This document shows positions 1 through 8,801 of a stretch of 64,000 bases of DNA, one piece after another. The translations under genes were made by a program, and so were the position numbers. The notes beneath the pieces were generated by a model. The model ran no database searches and was not told where the DNA came from. It saw only the letters and a list, made by a program, of their open reading frames with translations. This stretch comes from Alistipes sp. (GTDB lineage: Bacteria > Bacteroidota > Bacteroidia > Bacteroidales > Rikenellaceae): positions 84,250-148,249 of the forward strand of contig JAJQED010000028.1 in the NCBI GenBank assembly GCA_021201825.1. Reading direction: 5' to 3'. Every line of letters starts with the position of its first letter. Positions within the stretch are counted from its first letter, which is position 1.

Positions 1-127
1 CGGCCAGCAGGATTATAAGCATGAAGATACCCCACGCGACGGCAAACCCCGTCAGCGCCGTGCGCATCTTGTTCTTCTTGATCGTGGCGATTGTTTCCCT
101 TATGGAATCGAAACCAAATCCTAACAT
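1..127 (-). CDS. ABC transporter permease, MacB/FtsX type (partial, N-terminus only)
   Basis: Only the first 42 codons are inside the window; the gene continues past the left edge. The ATG is at 127-125. The visible peptide has a short cytoplasmic start rich in Lys/Arg (ending in [11 protein letters not shown]) followed by the beginning of a hydrophobic segment ([11 protein letters not shown]). That is the usual N-terminus of MacB/FtsX-family permeases, which begin with an amphipathic stretch and one transmembrane helix before a periplasmic domain. It lies 26 bp downstream of an ATP-binding subunit on the same strand, so the two probably form one exporter operon. The substrate cannot be told from this fragment. 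Confidence 0.7.
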   Translation of the reverse strand, partial: MLGFGFDSIRETIATIKKNKMRTALTGFAVAWGIFMLIILLA

Positions 128-153
128 CCGGCGGTAGGGTTATCGGGGTTAAG

Positions 154-837
154 TTACCTCTTTACGTTCTCCTCCACGGAGAAGATCACCCCGTCACGGA
201 TATGGACTATCTTGTCGGTCTCCTCGGCTACCGCCTGCTCGTGCGTTACGATCAGCATCGTGATGCCGTCCCGGCGATTAATCTGTTTGAGGAGCGTAAT
301 AACCTCTTCGGACGTTTTACTGTCCAGCGCCCCGGTAGGTTCGTCGGCCAGGATGACCTGCGGATTGGTGATCAGGGCGCGGGCTATGGCCACCCTCTGC
401 TTCTGCCCTCCGGAGAGCTCGTTGGGCAGATGGTGGTGGTGCGTGGCAATGCCCATCCTGTCCAGGTACTCCATCGCCAGTATGTTCCGTTTCTTGCGGC
501 CCATGCCCTGGTAATAGAGCGGCAGGGCCACGTTCTCCAGGGCGTTCTTGAAAGAGATGAGGTTGAAAGACTGGAACACGAACCCCAGCTTGCGGTTGCG
601 TATCTCGGCCGCCTTGCGTTCGCTGAGGTTATTTATAAGCTGTCCGTCGAGGTAATATTCGCCCGAATCGTAATTGTCGAGGATACCGAGGATATTCAGC
701 AGCGTAGACTTGCCTGAGCCTGAAGAACCCATTATGGAGATAAATTCCCCTTTTTCGACATTCATGTCCACACCTTTAAGCACGTGGAGCGGCGAACCCG
801 AATAATAGGTTTTGTTGAGGGCGTTGATCTTAATCAT
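154..837 (-). CDS. ABC transporter ATP-binding protein, MacB/LolD family
   Basis: A 227-residue ATPase subunit of a tripartite or lipoprotein-type exporter. The ABC elements are all present in order: Walker A GSSGSGKST at 37-45, Q-loop Gln89, signature LSGGQ at 141-145, Walker B VILADE at 161-166 and H-loop His199. The phrase DEPTGALDS after Walker B is typical of the MacB/LolD/FtsE branch, and the length fits a stand-alone subunit. A run of four His (133-136) just before the signature is unusual but lies in a variable loop. It is followed at 26 bp by a MacB/FtsX-type permease. These pairs commonly export antimicrobial peptides, toxins or lipoproteins; the substrate is unknown here. Confidence 0.9.
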   Translation of the reverse strand: MIKINALNKTYYSGSPLHVLKGVDMNVEKGEFISIMGSSGSGKSTLLNILGILDNYDSGEYYLDGQLINNLSERKAAEIRNRKLGFVFQSFNLISFKNALENVALPLYYQGMGRKKRNILAMEYLDRMGIATHHHHLPNELSGGQKQRVAIARALITNPQVILADEPTGALDSKTSEEVITLLKQINRRDGITMLIVTHEQAVAEETDKIVHIRDGVIFSVEENVKR

Positions 838-933
838 TGTAAAGTTGAGTCCGGGTTAAGTTTGGCCGGTTATATAATATAACGGACAAAACTGTTAAAA
901 GTAACATATATTTTCCGTTTTTTTCATAAAAAA

Positions 934-969
934 TTCAAAAAACCGCCTGCGGCAGTACCGGAGGCGGTT
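934..969 (-). terminator. Rho-independent terminator after leuB
   Basis: Read on the minus strand, the arms AACCGCCT (969-962) and AGGCGGTT (948-941) pair perfectly and are followed by a T-rich run (forward A-run 936-942). It ends the leu operon 23 bp after the leuB stop and separates it from the ABC exporter genes. Confidence 0.8.
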
Positions 970-991
970 CAATCATATGATTTTTTCACTT

Positions 992-2053
992 TCAGATATT
1001 GGCTGCGATAAAATCCCCGGTTTCCGAAGTGCCGCAGGCTTTTTCGCCCCGTGAGGTGAGATCCTCGGTTACGACTCCTTTTTCGATGGCGGTATTCACG
1101 GCCCGGCGCACGTCGGCCGCTTCTTCCGTCCGGCCGAGATGTTCGAGCATCATGGCCGCCGACAGGATGGTAGCCATCGGATTGGCAATGTTCTTACCGG
1201 CCGCCTGCGGATAGCTCCCGTGGATGGGTTCGAAAAGGGCGGCCTGCTCCCCAATGCTTGCCGAGGGCAGCATACCCAGCGAACCGCTGATAACGCTGGC
1301 CTCGTCCGTAAGAATGTCCCCGAACAGGTTCTCGGTGACGATCACGTCAAAGTGGGTCGGCCGCTGGATTATCTGCATGGCCGCGTTGTCCACGAACATG
1401 AATTCCAGTTCCACGTCCGCATACTGTCCCTCCATTTCTTTGGCGATCTGTCGCCAGAGACGCGAAGTGGCGATCACGTTCGCCTTGTCCACAACCGTGA
1501 GTTTTTTGCGGCGGGCGCGCGCATGCCGGAAAGCCAGGTGCAGGATGCGTTCCACTTCCTCGCGGGTATAAACGCAGGTGTCGTAGGCCGTGTTCCCGTC
1601 CTCGCTGCGGCCCTGCGGGCGGCCGAAGTACATGCCGCCGGTCAGCTCCCTCACGCAGAGAAAGTCGGCCCCTTTAACTATCTCGGTCTTCAGGGGTGAC
1701 CGGTGCGCCAGCGAATCGAACACCGCCAGCGGACGCAAGTTGGCATACAGCCCCAACGATTTGCGCATCCTCAGCAGCCCCTGTTCCGGGCGGACTTTGG
1801 CCGAGGGGTCGTTGTCATACTTCGGGTCCCCTATGGCCCCGAACAGCACGGCGTCGCTCTCAAGGCAAACCCGGTGGGTCTCTTGCGGATACGGGTCTCC
1901 CGTCGCATCGATGGCCGAAGCCCCGACCAGGGCCTTTTCGTAACTGAAACCGTGGCCGTATTTAGCGGCAACGGCATCCAAAACCTTGACCGCTTCCGCT
2001 ACGATCTCCGGGCCTATCCCGTCCCCGGGAAGAAGTGCAATCTTAAAATCCAT
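992..2053 (-). CDS. leuB: 3-isopropylmalate dehydrogenase
   Basis: A 353-residue, full-length enzyme that oxidises and decarboxylates 3-isopropylmalate with NAD+ to 4-methyl-2-oxopentanoate, the last specific step of leucine synthesis. The N-terminus [10 protein letters not shown] and the C-terminal FEPIHGSYP plus GKNIANP segments are family hallmarks; [10 protein letters not shown] is the substrate-binding region. It is the last gene of the leu operon, 45 bp after the second LeuA-like synthase, and is followed by a terminator. If the upstream synthase makes citramalate, the same enzyme would also oxidise 3-methylmalate to 2-oxobutyrate for isoleucine. Confidence 0.97.
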   Translation of the reverse strand: MDFKIALLPGDGIGPEIVAEAVKVLDAVAAKYGHGFSYEKALVGASAIDATGDPYPQETHRVCLESDAVLFGAIGDPKYDNDPSAKVRPEQGLLRMRKSLGLYANLRPLAVFDSLAHRSPLKTEIVKGADFLCVRELTGGMYFGRPQGRSEDGNTAYDTCVYTREEVERILHLAFRHARARRKKLTVVDKANVIATSRLWRQIAKEMEGQYADVELEFMFVDNAAMQIIQRPTHFDVIVTENLFGDILTDEASVISGSLGMLPSASIGEQAALFEPIHGSYPQAAGKNIANPMATILSAAMMLEHLGRTEEAADVRRAVNTAIEKGVVTEDLTSRGEKACGTSETGDFIAANI

Positions 2054-2098
2054 CTCTATATTTTCCGTTATAATTTTCGGTCCCTGACCGGCGGCGTC

Positions 2099-3625
2099 CT
2101 ATTGCTTCTTGTCCGCCAGCTCTATTTTGTTCAGCATTTTCACCGTGGCCTTTATCGCCGCCTCGGTCTGGTCGGCGTCCAGCCCACGGGTCTTAAAGGT
2201 CGTCCCGTTATATTCCCAGGTTATTATCGTCTGTACCAGGGCGTCCGTGCGCCCCCCCGGGGGAATGCTCACCGAATAGTTGGCCAGCATCGGGAACTGG
2301 CGGCCCAGCTGTTTTTTGTAGATGTTGCGCAGCGAGCGCATGAACGCGTCGTACTGCCCGTCGCCGGACGAAGTGGCTTCGAACGAGTCGTCTCCTATCT
2401 TTATCTTCAGCGTGGCCATCGCCTTGAGCCCCTGCGAGATAGAGAGGCTGTAATTCTCTATGAACACAGTGTTTTCCTGCTGGTCCTGCCTCAGCACGTC
2501 CGCGACGATATAGGGCAGGTCCTCTGCGGTGACCTGTTCCTTTTTATCCCCCAGTTCGATTATCCGGGCGGTAACTTTCTTCATCGACTCCTCGTCCAGC
2601 GCGATATTGAGAGCCTCGAGGTTCTTGCGGATGTTTGCCTTGCCCGAGGTCTTGCCCAGGGCGTATTCCCTAACCCTGCCGAAACGCTCGGGCAGCAGTT
2701 CGTTGAAATAGAGATTGTTCTTGTTGTCCCCGTCCGCATGGATCCCGGCGCACTGGGTGAACACGTTCTCCCCCACCACCGGTTTGTTATGCGGGATATG
2801 CACGCCGGTATAGGTCTCCACCATCCGGCTTACCCGGTTGATCTTATCCTCACGGATAGCCGTACGTATTCGCAGATGGTCATGCAGCACGGCCACTACG
2901 CTCGACAGCGGCGCGTTGCCGGCCCGTTCCCCGAGGCCGTTCACCGTGGTGTGTATCCCCTTAATCCCGGCCTTGACTGCGGCCAACACGTTGGCTACGG
3001 CCAGGTCATAATCGTTATGCGGATGGAAGTCGAACCGCAGGCCCGGATACCTCTCGACCATCGTCCGGCAATATACCTCCGTCTGGTATGGGTCCAGTAT
3101 CCCGAGCGTGTCGGGGAGCATGAACCTCTCGATACGGGCGTCTTTCAGGCTGTCCACCATGGCGAACACATACTCCGGCGAGTTGCGCATCCCGTTGGAC
3201 CAGTCCTCCAGGTATAGGTTCACACTGATCTCCATTTCGGTGGCCAGGTCGATGTCCCTCCGTATATCCCGGATATGTTCCTGCGGGGTTTTACCCAGCT
3301 GCTCGCGGCAATGTTTGAGCGATCCTTTGGTCAGCAGGTTGACCGTTCGGCCACCAGCCGAGGCTATCCAGCCGAGGCTCACCCCGCCGTCCACGAACCC
3401 GAGTATCTCCACGCGGTCCAGCAGCCCCTTGGCCGAGGCCCACCCCGTGATACGTTTCACGGCATCGAATTCTCCCTCCGACACCCGTGCCGAGGCCACC
3501 TCGATACGGTCCGCCTGCAGCTCGTCGAGAAGCATTTGGGCAATGCTCAGCTTCTCGCGCGGCGACAGCGAAACGCCCGAAGTCTGTTCCCCGTCCCGCA
3601 GGGTGGTATCCATTATCTCGATCAT
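2099..3625 (-). CDS. LeuA-family synthase, second copy (possible (R)-citramalate synthase)
   Basis: About 508 residues of the HMGL-like acyltransferase family with a C-terminal LeuA regulatory domain. The N-terminal DTTLRDGEQ, the metal-binding HPHND and the GLGERAGN signature show an acetyl-CoA:2-oxoacid aldol synthase. The start at 3625 puts a GGAG eight to nine bases upstream; an ATG at 3637 is too close to that site, and the longer frame would run into leuD. It sits between leuD and leuB, while a canonical leuA opens the operon. The two proteins differ widely, so this copy probably uses another 2-oxoacid. Citramalate synthesis from pyruvate would fit, because LeuCD and LeuB can process that product to 2-oxobutyrate; homocitrate or isopropylmalate synthesis cannot be excluded. 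Confidence 0.8.
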   Translation of the reverse strand: MIEIMDTTLRDGEQTSGVSLSPREKLSIAQMLLDELQADRIEVASARVSEGEFDAVKRITGWASAKGLLDRVEILGFVDGGVSLGWIASAGGRTVNLLTKGSLKHCREQLGKTPQEHIRDIRRDIDLATEMEISVNLYLEDWSNGMRNSPEYVFAMVDSLKDARIERFMLPDTLGILDPYQTEVYCRTMVERYPGLRFDFHPHNDYDLAVANVLAAVKAGIKGIHTTVNGLGERAGNAPLSSVVAVLHDHLRIRTAIREDKINRVSRMVETYTGVHIPHNKPVVGENVFTQCAGIHADGDNKNNLYFNELLPERFGRVREYALGKTSGKANIRKNLEALNIALDEESMKKVTARIIELGDKKEQVTAEDLPYIVADVLRQDQQENTVFIENYSLSISQGLKAMATLKIKIGDDSFEATSSGDGQYDAFMRSLRNIYKKQLGRQFPMLANYSVSIPPGGRTDALVQTIITWEYNGTTFKTRGLDADQTEAAIKATVKMLNKIELADKKQ

Positions 3626-3645
3626 GCCGTCCGTCATTCTCCGTC

Positions 3646-4242
3646 TTACAGCTCCTTTCGGGCTTCGTATGCTTCGATCTCGGGCATGATACTGCGCAGG
3701 TAGTCCACGTCGTCGTACCCGTTCAGCAGGCACTCTTTCTTATAGCCGTCTATATCGAACTGCTCGGTCTCGCCCGTGTGTTTGTTGGTAATTGTCTGTT
3801 CGCGCAGGTCGATCTCAAACTGCGCCGCCGGTTCGGCCGCGATCGCGGTGAACGCCCCTTTCAGGAAACCCCCGCTTACTTTTATCGGCAGCAGGCCGCA
3901 GTTCAGCGCGTTGTTGCGGAATATATCGGCGAAAGAGGTGGACACCACCACCCGGATTCCGTAATCATATATCGCCCATGCGGCATGTTCGCGCGAGGAC
4001 CCGCACCCGAAATTGTCTCCCGCGATAAGGATCTGGCCGCCGTACCTGCCGTCGTTCAGCGGGAACCCGTCCACGGGGTTTCCCTCCTTGTCGTAGCGCC
4101 AGTCCCGGAACAGGTTGTCCCCGAAACCTTTGCGTTCCACGGCTTTAAGGAACCGTGCGGGGATTATCTGGTCCGTATCTATATTTTCGATATTGAGCGG
4201 AATGGCCGGCGAGGCCAGCTTTTCGAATTTTGTGATCGGCAT
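3646..4242 (-). CDS. leuD: 3-isopropylmalate dehydratase, small subunit
   Basis: A 198-residue swivel-domain subunit that pairs with LeuC to isomerise 2-isopropylmalate to 3-isopropylmalate. Visible family motifs are the N-terminal NIDTDQIIPARFLK, the central GDNFGCGSSREHA loop and FADIFRNNALNCGLLPI. The length matches LeuD from other bacteria. It is separated from leuC by the alpha/beta hydrolase gene, which is unusual, but spacing to both neighbours is short (12 bp to the hydrolase stop and 20 bp to the following synthase ATG), so all are likely on one transcript. Confidence 0.96.
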   Translation of the reverse strand: MPITKFEKLASPAIPLNIENIDTDQIIPARFLKAVERKGFGDNLFRDWRYDKEGNPVDGFPLNDGRYGGQILIAGDNFGCGSSREHAAWAIYDYGIRVVVSTSFADIFRNNALNCGLLPIKVSGGFLKGAFTAIAAEPAAQFEIDLREQTITNKHTGETEQFDIDGYKKECLLNGYDDVDYLRSIMPEIEAYEARKEL

Positions 4243-4254
4243 AAAAACTCAGTT

Positions 4255-5334
4255 TTAACGTTTCAAACGCTGGTCTATAAGTGTGTAAACTTCTTCGCGT
4301 ACGCCCGGCGGGAAATCGTGCTGGCCGTCTTCTTCCTCGAAGACTATCACCGTAACGTCGCCCTCATTTCCGCCCGAATTGTAGGCCGCGGCAAAGCCGT
4401 TTACTTCGTCTACGAACAATTGGCTGTTCTCATCCCCCTTGCCCCATTCGGATGCCCCGCGGGTCATTATCAGGCTGCGTGGATAGATATGCTTTATAAA
4501 ATCGGCGGTACTGTAACCCTCCTTTACCAACCCGGGGAGCGACATCAGCGCCGGGAACGGGGACGGGGTGGAATAACTGAACACCCTTGTCACGTCGTAA
4601 ACCCCGCACGAAGAGACAGCCAGTGCGATACGCTCGTCGTAGAACATCCCGTGCCCTACGGCCACGCCCCCGGCCGAATGGCCGATGGCTCCTATGCGGT
4701 CCGTATCCACATAACTGAGGGTGTAGAGCAGGTCGACGGCCCGGGAGAGGTCGTAAGCCTCTTTCGAATAGTGCGAACGGCCCAAAAGCATCATCATTCC
4801 GACATGGTTATCGAACAGGGCCATGTCCCGACTATAATCCGGTTCGTCGAATTCGAACCACGGGCTTTTATCGAAATTCCTGCTCTCGGCATGGTAATAC
4901 CTGTCCGGGCAGAGTACTACGTAGCCCCGCTCGAAAAGGTGTAGTCCGTACTGCATACTCTCCTTACCGGCCAGCCCGGCCACCTCGTCTTTACCCAGAT
5001 GGAAATAGACGTCGTCCTGATGGACGGCGATCATCGCCGGCAGTTTATCGCCCGGGCGGTGTTCCGGCACGAACAGGTAGGCATACACCCAGTCCTGTGG
5101 TGCACCCAAAACCGGCTCGGCCTCCTCGGAGAGGTATTTGATCTTGTAACGGACCCCGCCGTCTATTTCGACGGTCTCCAGCCATTCCGTTTTCAGTTCC
5201 GGACGCTCGGGCATATCCCCGAGAAGTTCCAAGAGCGTTGCCCGCTCTGCTTCCCGCCCGGTGGCATCCTGCCCCGAGACGGCGACGGGAAGAATTATCA
5301 ATATGGCGGTTATTATTTTCCTTATCATCATCAT
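4255..5334 (-). CDS. Secreted alpha/beta hydrolase inside the leu operon
   Basis: A 359-residue protein with an N-terminal signal peptide (hydrophobic 5-20, probable cleavage after VSG) and a dienelactone-hydrolase/acetyl-esterase-like core. The nucleophile elbow GHSAG places Ser220 as the catalytic serine; His339 in DGQHDF is the likely catalytic histidine near the C-terminus. It would act in the periplasm or at the surface on an ester whose identity is not visible. It lies 2 bp after leuC and 12 bp before leuD, so it is cotranscribed with leucine genes although no known step of that pathway needs a secreted hydrolase. Insertion into a pre-existing operon is the simplest reading. The start has three consecutive ATG codons. 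Confidence 0.8.
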   Translation of the reverse strand: MMMIRKIITAILIILPVAVSGQDATGREAERATLLELLGDMPERPELKTEWLETVEIDGGVRYKIKYLSEEAEPVLGAPQDWVYAYLFVPEHRPGDKLPAMIAVHQDDVYFHLGKDEVAGLAGKESMQYGLHLFERGYVVLCPDRYYHAESRNFDKSPWFEFDEPDYSRDMALFDNHVGMMMLLGRSHYSKEAYDLSRAVDLLYTLSYVDTDRIGAIGHSAGGVAVGHGMFYDERIALAVSSCGVYDVTRVFSYSTPSPFPALMSLPGLVKEGYSTADFIKHIYPRSLIMTRGASEWGKGDENSQLFVDEVNGFAAAYNSGGNEGDVTVIVFEEEDGQHDFPPGVREEVYTLIDQRLKR

Positions 5335-5336
5335 CC

Positions 5337-6740
5337 TTAAAGGTTAAACACCACCCTGGGGTCGCTGACCACCCCGGTGACGGCGGCGGCCGCCGCTACG
5401 AGCGGCCCGGCCAACAGGGTTCGCGCTCCCGGCCCCTGGCGGCCCTCGAAGTTACGGTTGGAGGTCGATACGGCGTATTTTCCGGCCGGGACCTTGTCGG
5501 CGTTCATGGCCAGGCAGGCCGAACATCCCGGCTGCCTCAACTCGAAACCGGACTCGTTGAGCACCTTGTCCAGCCCCTCTTCGTAGATCTGCTTCTCGAC
5601 CAGTTTGGAACCCGGCACGAGCCACGCCGTAATGTTGTCGGCCTTACGGCGCCCTTTGACGGCTGCGGCAAACTGGCGAAAGTCCTCGATGCGCCCGTTT
5701 GTACAGCTTCCCACGAATACATAGTCCACCTTTTTACCCGGCATCGCCTCGCCCGGGGCGAACCCCATATACTCGAGGGATTTACGGTACGAGACAAGGT
5801 CGTTCCCCTCCAGCCCGTCCGGGGCGGGAATGGTGCCGGTTACCGGCACTCCCATTCCGGGATTGGTGCCGTAGGTTATCATCGGTTCAATATCGGCTGC
5901 ATCGAACGTATATTCCTTGTCGAACACCGCGTCGGCATCCGTGTACAATTCTTTCCACTTCTCTACCGCACGGTCGAACGCCTCCCCCTCGGGTGCATTC
6001 TCACGGCCCCGCACATACTCGAACGTCGTCCGGTCGGGCGCGATCAGTCCGCCCCGCGCACCGCTTTCGATGGCCATGTTGCAAACGGTCATCCTCTCTT
6101 CCATCGTCATGGCCGTAATGGCCTCACCGGCAAACTCTATGAAGTGTTCCGTTCCCCCGGCGGCTGTTATCTGCGATATGACGTAGAGTATCACGTCCTT
6201 GGCAGTTACGCCCGGCCCCAGTTTGCCGTTCACCGTTATGCGCATCTTTTTAGGCTTGGGCTGCAGGATGCACTGGGTGGCGAACACCATCTCAACCTCC
6301 GTAGTCCCCACTCCGAACGCCACCGACCCGAACGCCCCGTGCGTAGCCGTATGGCTGTCCCCGCATACGATGGTCATACCCGGCAGGGTGTACCCCAGTT
6401 CGGGGCCGACGATATGCACAACTCCCTGCTTTGGGTGGCCCAGGCTGAAATGTTCGATGCCGTTCGCCTCGCAGTTCGCTGAGAAAGCGTCCAGCTGTCC
6501 TTTGGACTGCGGGTCCTCCACCGGCAGGTGCTGGTTCACGGTCGGCACGTTGTGGTCGGCCGTGGCGACCGTCTTGTCCGGCCGCGCCACCTTGAGGCCC
6601 CGGTTCTTCAGGCCCAGGAACGCCACGGGCGATGTCACCTCGTGGATATAATGCCTGTCTATATAAAGCACGTCACGCCCCCCGTCCAGGTGGCGTATAA
6701 CATGCGAATCCCATACTTTGTCGAATAGCGTTCTTCCCAT
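5337..6740 (-). CDS. leuC: 3-isopropylmalate dehydratase, large subunit
   Basis: A 467-residue aconitase-superfamily subunit that works with LeuD. The [4Fe-4S] ligands are visible as Cys346 in VGSCTNGR and Cys406/Cys409 in PGCSACL; CGDSHT and [10 protein letters not shown] are further family motifs. The start at 6740 ([10 protein letters not shown]) is chosen because it matches the family N-terminus and leaves 31 bp to the leuA stop; the frame is open further upstream, but that part has no resemblance to LeuC. Second gene of the leu operon. Confidence 0.97.
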   Translation of the reverse strand: MGRTLFDKVWDSHVIRHLDGGRDVLYIDRHYIHEVTSPVAFLGLKNRGLKVARPDKTVATADHNVPTVNQHLPVEDPQSKGQLDAFSANCEANGIEHFSLGHPKQGVVHIVGPELGYTLPGMTIVCGDSHTATHGAFGSVAFGVGTTEVEMVFATQCILQPKPKKMRITVNGKLGPGVTAKDVILYVISQITAAGGTEHFIEFAGEAITAMTMEERMTVCNMAIESGARGGLIAPDRTTFEYVRGRENAPEGEAFDRAVEKWKELYTDADAVFDKEYTFDAADIEPMITYGTNPGMGVPVTGTIPAPDGLEGNDLVSYRKSLEYMGFAPGEAMPGKKVDYVFVGSCTNGRIEDFRQFAAAVKGRRKADNITAWLVPGSKLVEKQIYEEGLDKVLNESGFELRQPGCSACLAMNADKVPAGKYAVSTSNRNFEGRQGPGARTLLAGPLVAAAAAVTGVVSDPRVVFNL

Positions 6741-6771
6741 ATTCTCGTTTTCCGTTTTACTTTTTTCCGTT

Positions 6772-8292
6772 TTAGTCCGCCACGGCCTCTTTTTCGGTGA
6801 CACCCAGTATCCTCAGCGCATCCAGGAAAGCCTCTACCGCCGCGCGTACCGTATCGGTATTGGCCGCGAAACCCTGAACGGTCTTGCCGTTGAGCTGGAC
6901 CTGCATGTGTACCCGCCCGATATCGTTACTGCCCTTGCTCATGGACTGGATCAGGAACTCGCTGATAACCACCTTTTCGTTGATCATTCCCTTGATGGCG
7001 TTGCATGCCGCGTCCACCGGCCCGTTACCCACGGCGGTAGCCATACGGTCCGTGTCGCCGAAGCGGACGGTGACCGTTGCGGTGGGAACGAGCATCCCGG
7101 TCATTACCTGCAGCTGGCGCAGTTTGAGGTGGCTCGCCCGCAGGGTGTCCATATCGCCCACGAGGTACATAAGGTCCACGTCCCGGATATCTTTTTTGGA
7201 GTCGGCCAGCTTGAGGAACTTTTCATATACTTCGTCCAACTCCTGTCCACTGAGTTCATAACCCAAGAGTTCGAGCCTGTGGCCGAGGGCCGCACGGCCG
7301 CTTCGTGCGGTCAGCGCTATCACCGATTCGTCCACCCCTACGTCTTTCGGGTCGATTATTTCGTAATTTTCGCGGTTCTTGAGCACCCCGTCCTGATGGA
7401 TTCCCGACGAGTGGGCGAATGCGTTCCGCCCCACGATGGCCTTATTGGGCTGTACGGGCATATTCATCAGGCTCGACACCAGCTTGCTGGCTTTGGTTAT
7501 TAGTTTGGAATCTATATTGGTGTCCAGGCCGTAACCCTTGTGGCACCGCAAGGCCATCACCACCTCTTCCAGCGAGGTGTTCCCGGCCCGCTCGCCGATA
7601 CCGTTTATAGTGACCTCCACCTGCCGCGCACCGTTCAGCACCCCGGCAAGTGTATTTGCCGTGGCCATACCCAGGTCGTTGTGGCAATGGGTCGCGATAA
7701 CCGCCCGGTCCACGTTAGGCACGTTGTCCACAAGGTATTTTATCTTGGCCCCGAAGTCGTGCGGCAGGCAGTAACCCGTCGTGTCGGGAATATTCACCAC
7801 CGTAGCCCCTGCGGCGATCACGGCCTCGACCACCCTTGCGAGGTATTCGTTCTCCGAGCGCCCGGCATCCTCGGCGTAAAACTCCACGTCGTCCACGAAC
7901 GTGCGCGCGTATTTCACAGCTTCCACGGCCCGCTGGATTATCTGTTCGGGTGTGGAGCGCAGCTTGTCGTAAATATGGTACGGGGATACCCCGATACCGG
8001 TATGTATCCGTTTGCGTTTTGCCAGGGCCAGGGCGTCCGCCGCAACCTCGATGTCTTTCTTCACGGCCCGGGTCAGGGCGCAGATAACCGGCTGGTGGAC
8101 CGCTTTGGAAATCTCCCTCACCGAATTGAAATCCCCGGGGCTGGAAATGGGGAACCCGGCCTCGATAACGTCCACGCCGAGGGCTTCCAGCATCTTGGCC
8201 ACCTCGATCTTCTCGATGGTGTTCAACTGGCATCCGGGCACCTGCTCGCCGTCCCGCAAGGTCGTGTCGAATACATATATCCTTTCGCTCAT
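6772..8292 (-). CDS. leuA: 2-isopropylmalate synthase
   Basis: A 506-residue enzyme that condenses acetyl-CoA with 3-methyl-2-oxobutanoate, the first committed leucine step. The catalytic/metal motifs DTTLRDGEQ (9-17), HCHNDLG and [13 protein letters not shown] are all present, followed by a C-terminal regulatory domain that in the family binds leucine for feedback inhibition. The start at 8292 ([11 protein letters not shown]) fits the family; the open frame upstream is AT-rich and contains the promoter. It is the first gene of the operon. No leader peptide rich in Leu codons or attenuator hairpin was seen upstream. Confidence 0.97.
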   Translation of the reverse strand: MSERIYVFDTTLRDGEQVPGCQLNTIEKIEVAKMLEALGVDVIEAGFPISSPGDFNSVREISKAVHQPVICALTRAVKKDIEVAADALALAKRKRIHTGIGVSPYHIYDKLRSTPEQIIQRAVEAVKYARTFVDDVEFYAEDAGRSENEYLARVVEAVIAAGATVVNIPDTTGYCLPHDFGAKIKYLVDNVPNVDRAVIATHCHNDLGMATANTLAGVLNGARQVEVTINGIGERAGNTSLEEVVMALRCHKGYGLDTNIDSKLITKASKLVSSLMNMPVQPNKAIVGRNAFAHSSGIHQDGVLKNRENYEIIDPKDVGVDESVIALTARSGRAALGHRLELLGYELSGQELDEVYEKFLKLADSKKDIRDVDLMYLVGDMDTLRASHLKLRQLQVMTGMLVPTATVTVRFGDTDRMATAVGNGPVDAACNAIKGMINEKVVISEFLIQSMSKGSNDIGRVHMQVQLNGKTVQGFAANTDTVRAAVEAFLDALRILGVTEKEAVAD

Positions 8293-8318
8293 AAGATAGC
8301 TTTGCTTTTTTCTTTGTC

Positions 8319-8326
8319 CAAAATTA
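8319..8326 (-). promoter_or_regulatory. Bacteroidetes -7 promoter element for the leu operon
   Basis: Minus-strand TAATTTTG matches the Bacteroidetes TAnnTTTG consensus and lies 26 bp ahead of the leuA ATG. No clear TTTG -33 element is seen at the expected distance, so strength is uncertain. Confidence 0.55.
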
Positions 8327-8376
8327 GCAAGCCTTGTTAAAAATTCATTTAAAAGTTTAAAATAAAAATACGACAA

Positions 8377-8801
8377 CTAAAACCGCCAAAATCCACGGCC
8401 TGCGGTTTTACGGGCGGCCGAACAGGTTCGGGCCGAATAAAACCCGGTAATTGCCAGTGAGTTAAACGACCACCACGTTTAAGTTTCCGGATTACGGATG
8501 AGGCCGGAAAATACGGTGTTCAAGAGGAAGACCGGGCCCTTATGTTACGGCCCCTAAGTGGTTTGGTTTGGAACGTGAGCAGGTATTTCGAAAAACCTGT
8601 TTCCGTACGGCTCCGCCCGATGGCAGACCGTTTCCCCGCTCCGGATCAGGGAACCATATCGGTCGGCGGGATTTATCCCGCGACAGGATATACTTTAACT
8701 TTGTTTTATCTCCAGGGAAATCCGGATCCTGCAGTTGCCGTTCCCGGCAGAATAGCATTTGAAATACGGAATGCGGCAACCGGAATTAATTATCTCCGGA
8801 T
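8377..8801. other. Gene-poor interval between leuA and recN
   Basis: About 425 bp with no convincing gene. Short open frames exist on both strands (plus 8542-8805, minus 8540-8779), but neither resembles a known family, has a clear ribosome binding site or shows natural protein composition. The interval carries a plus-strand TAACTTTG at 8696-8703, a -7 promoter match with no gene behind it, and a weak hairpin (CCGGA...TCCGG, 8780-8804) that might end recN transcripts. Confidence 0.4.

Noticed and set aside
1703..4944. Long plus-strand frames of 504 and 485 residues across the leu operon
   Set aside because: Both run antisense through leuB, the LeuA-like synthase, leuD and the hydrolase, which have clear family motifs on the minus strand.
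8293..8540. Leucine leader peptide or T-box ahead of leuA
   Set aside because: No Leu-codon run, antiterminator or T-box-like motif found in the short leader.
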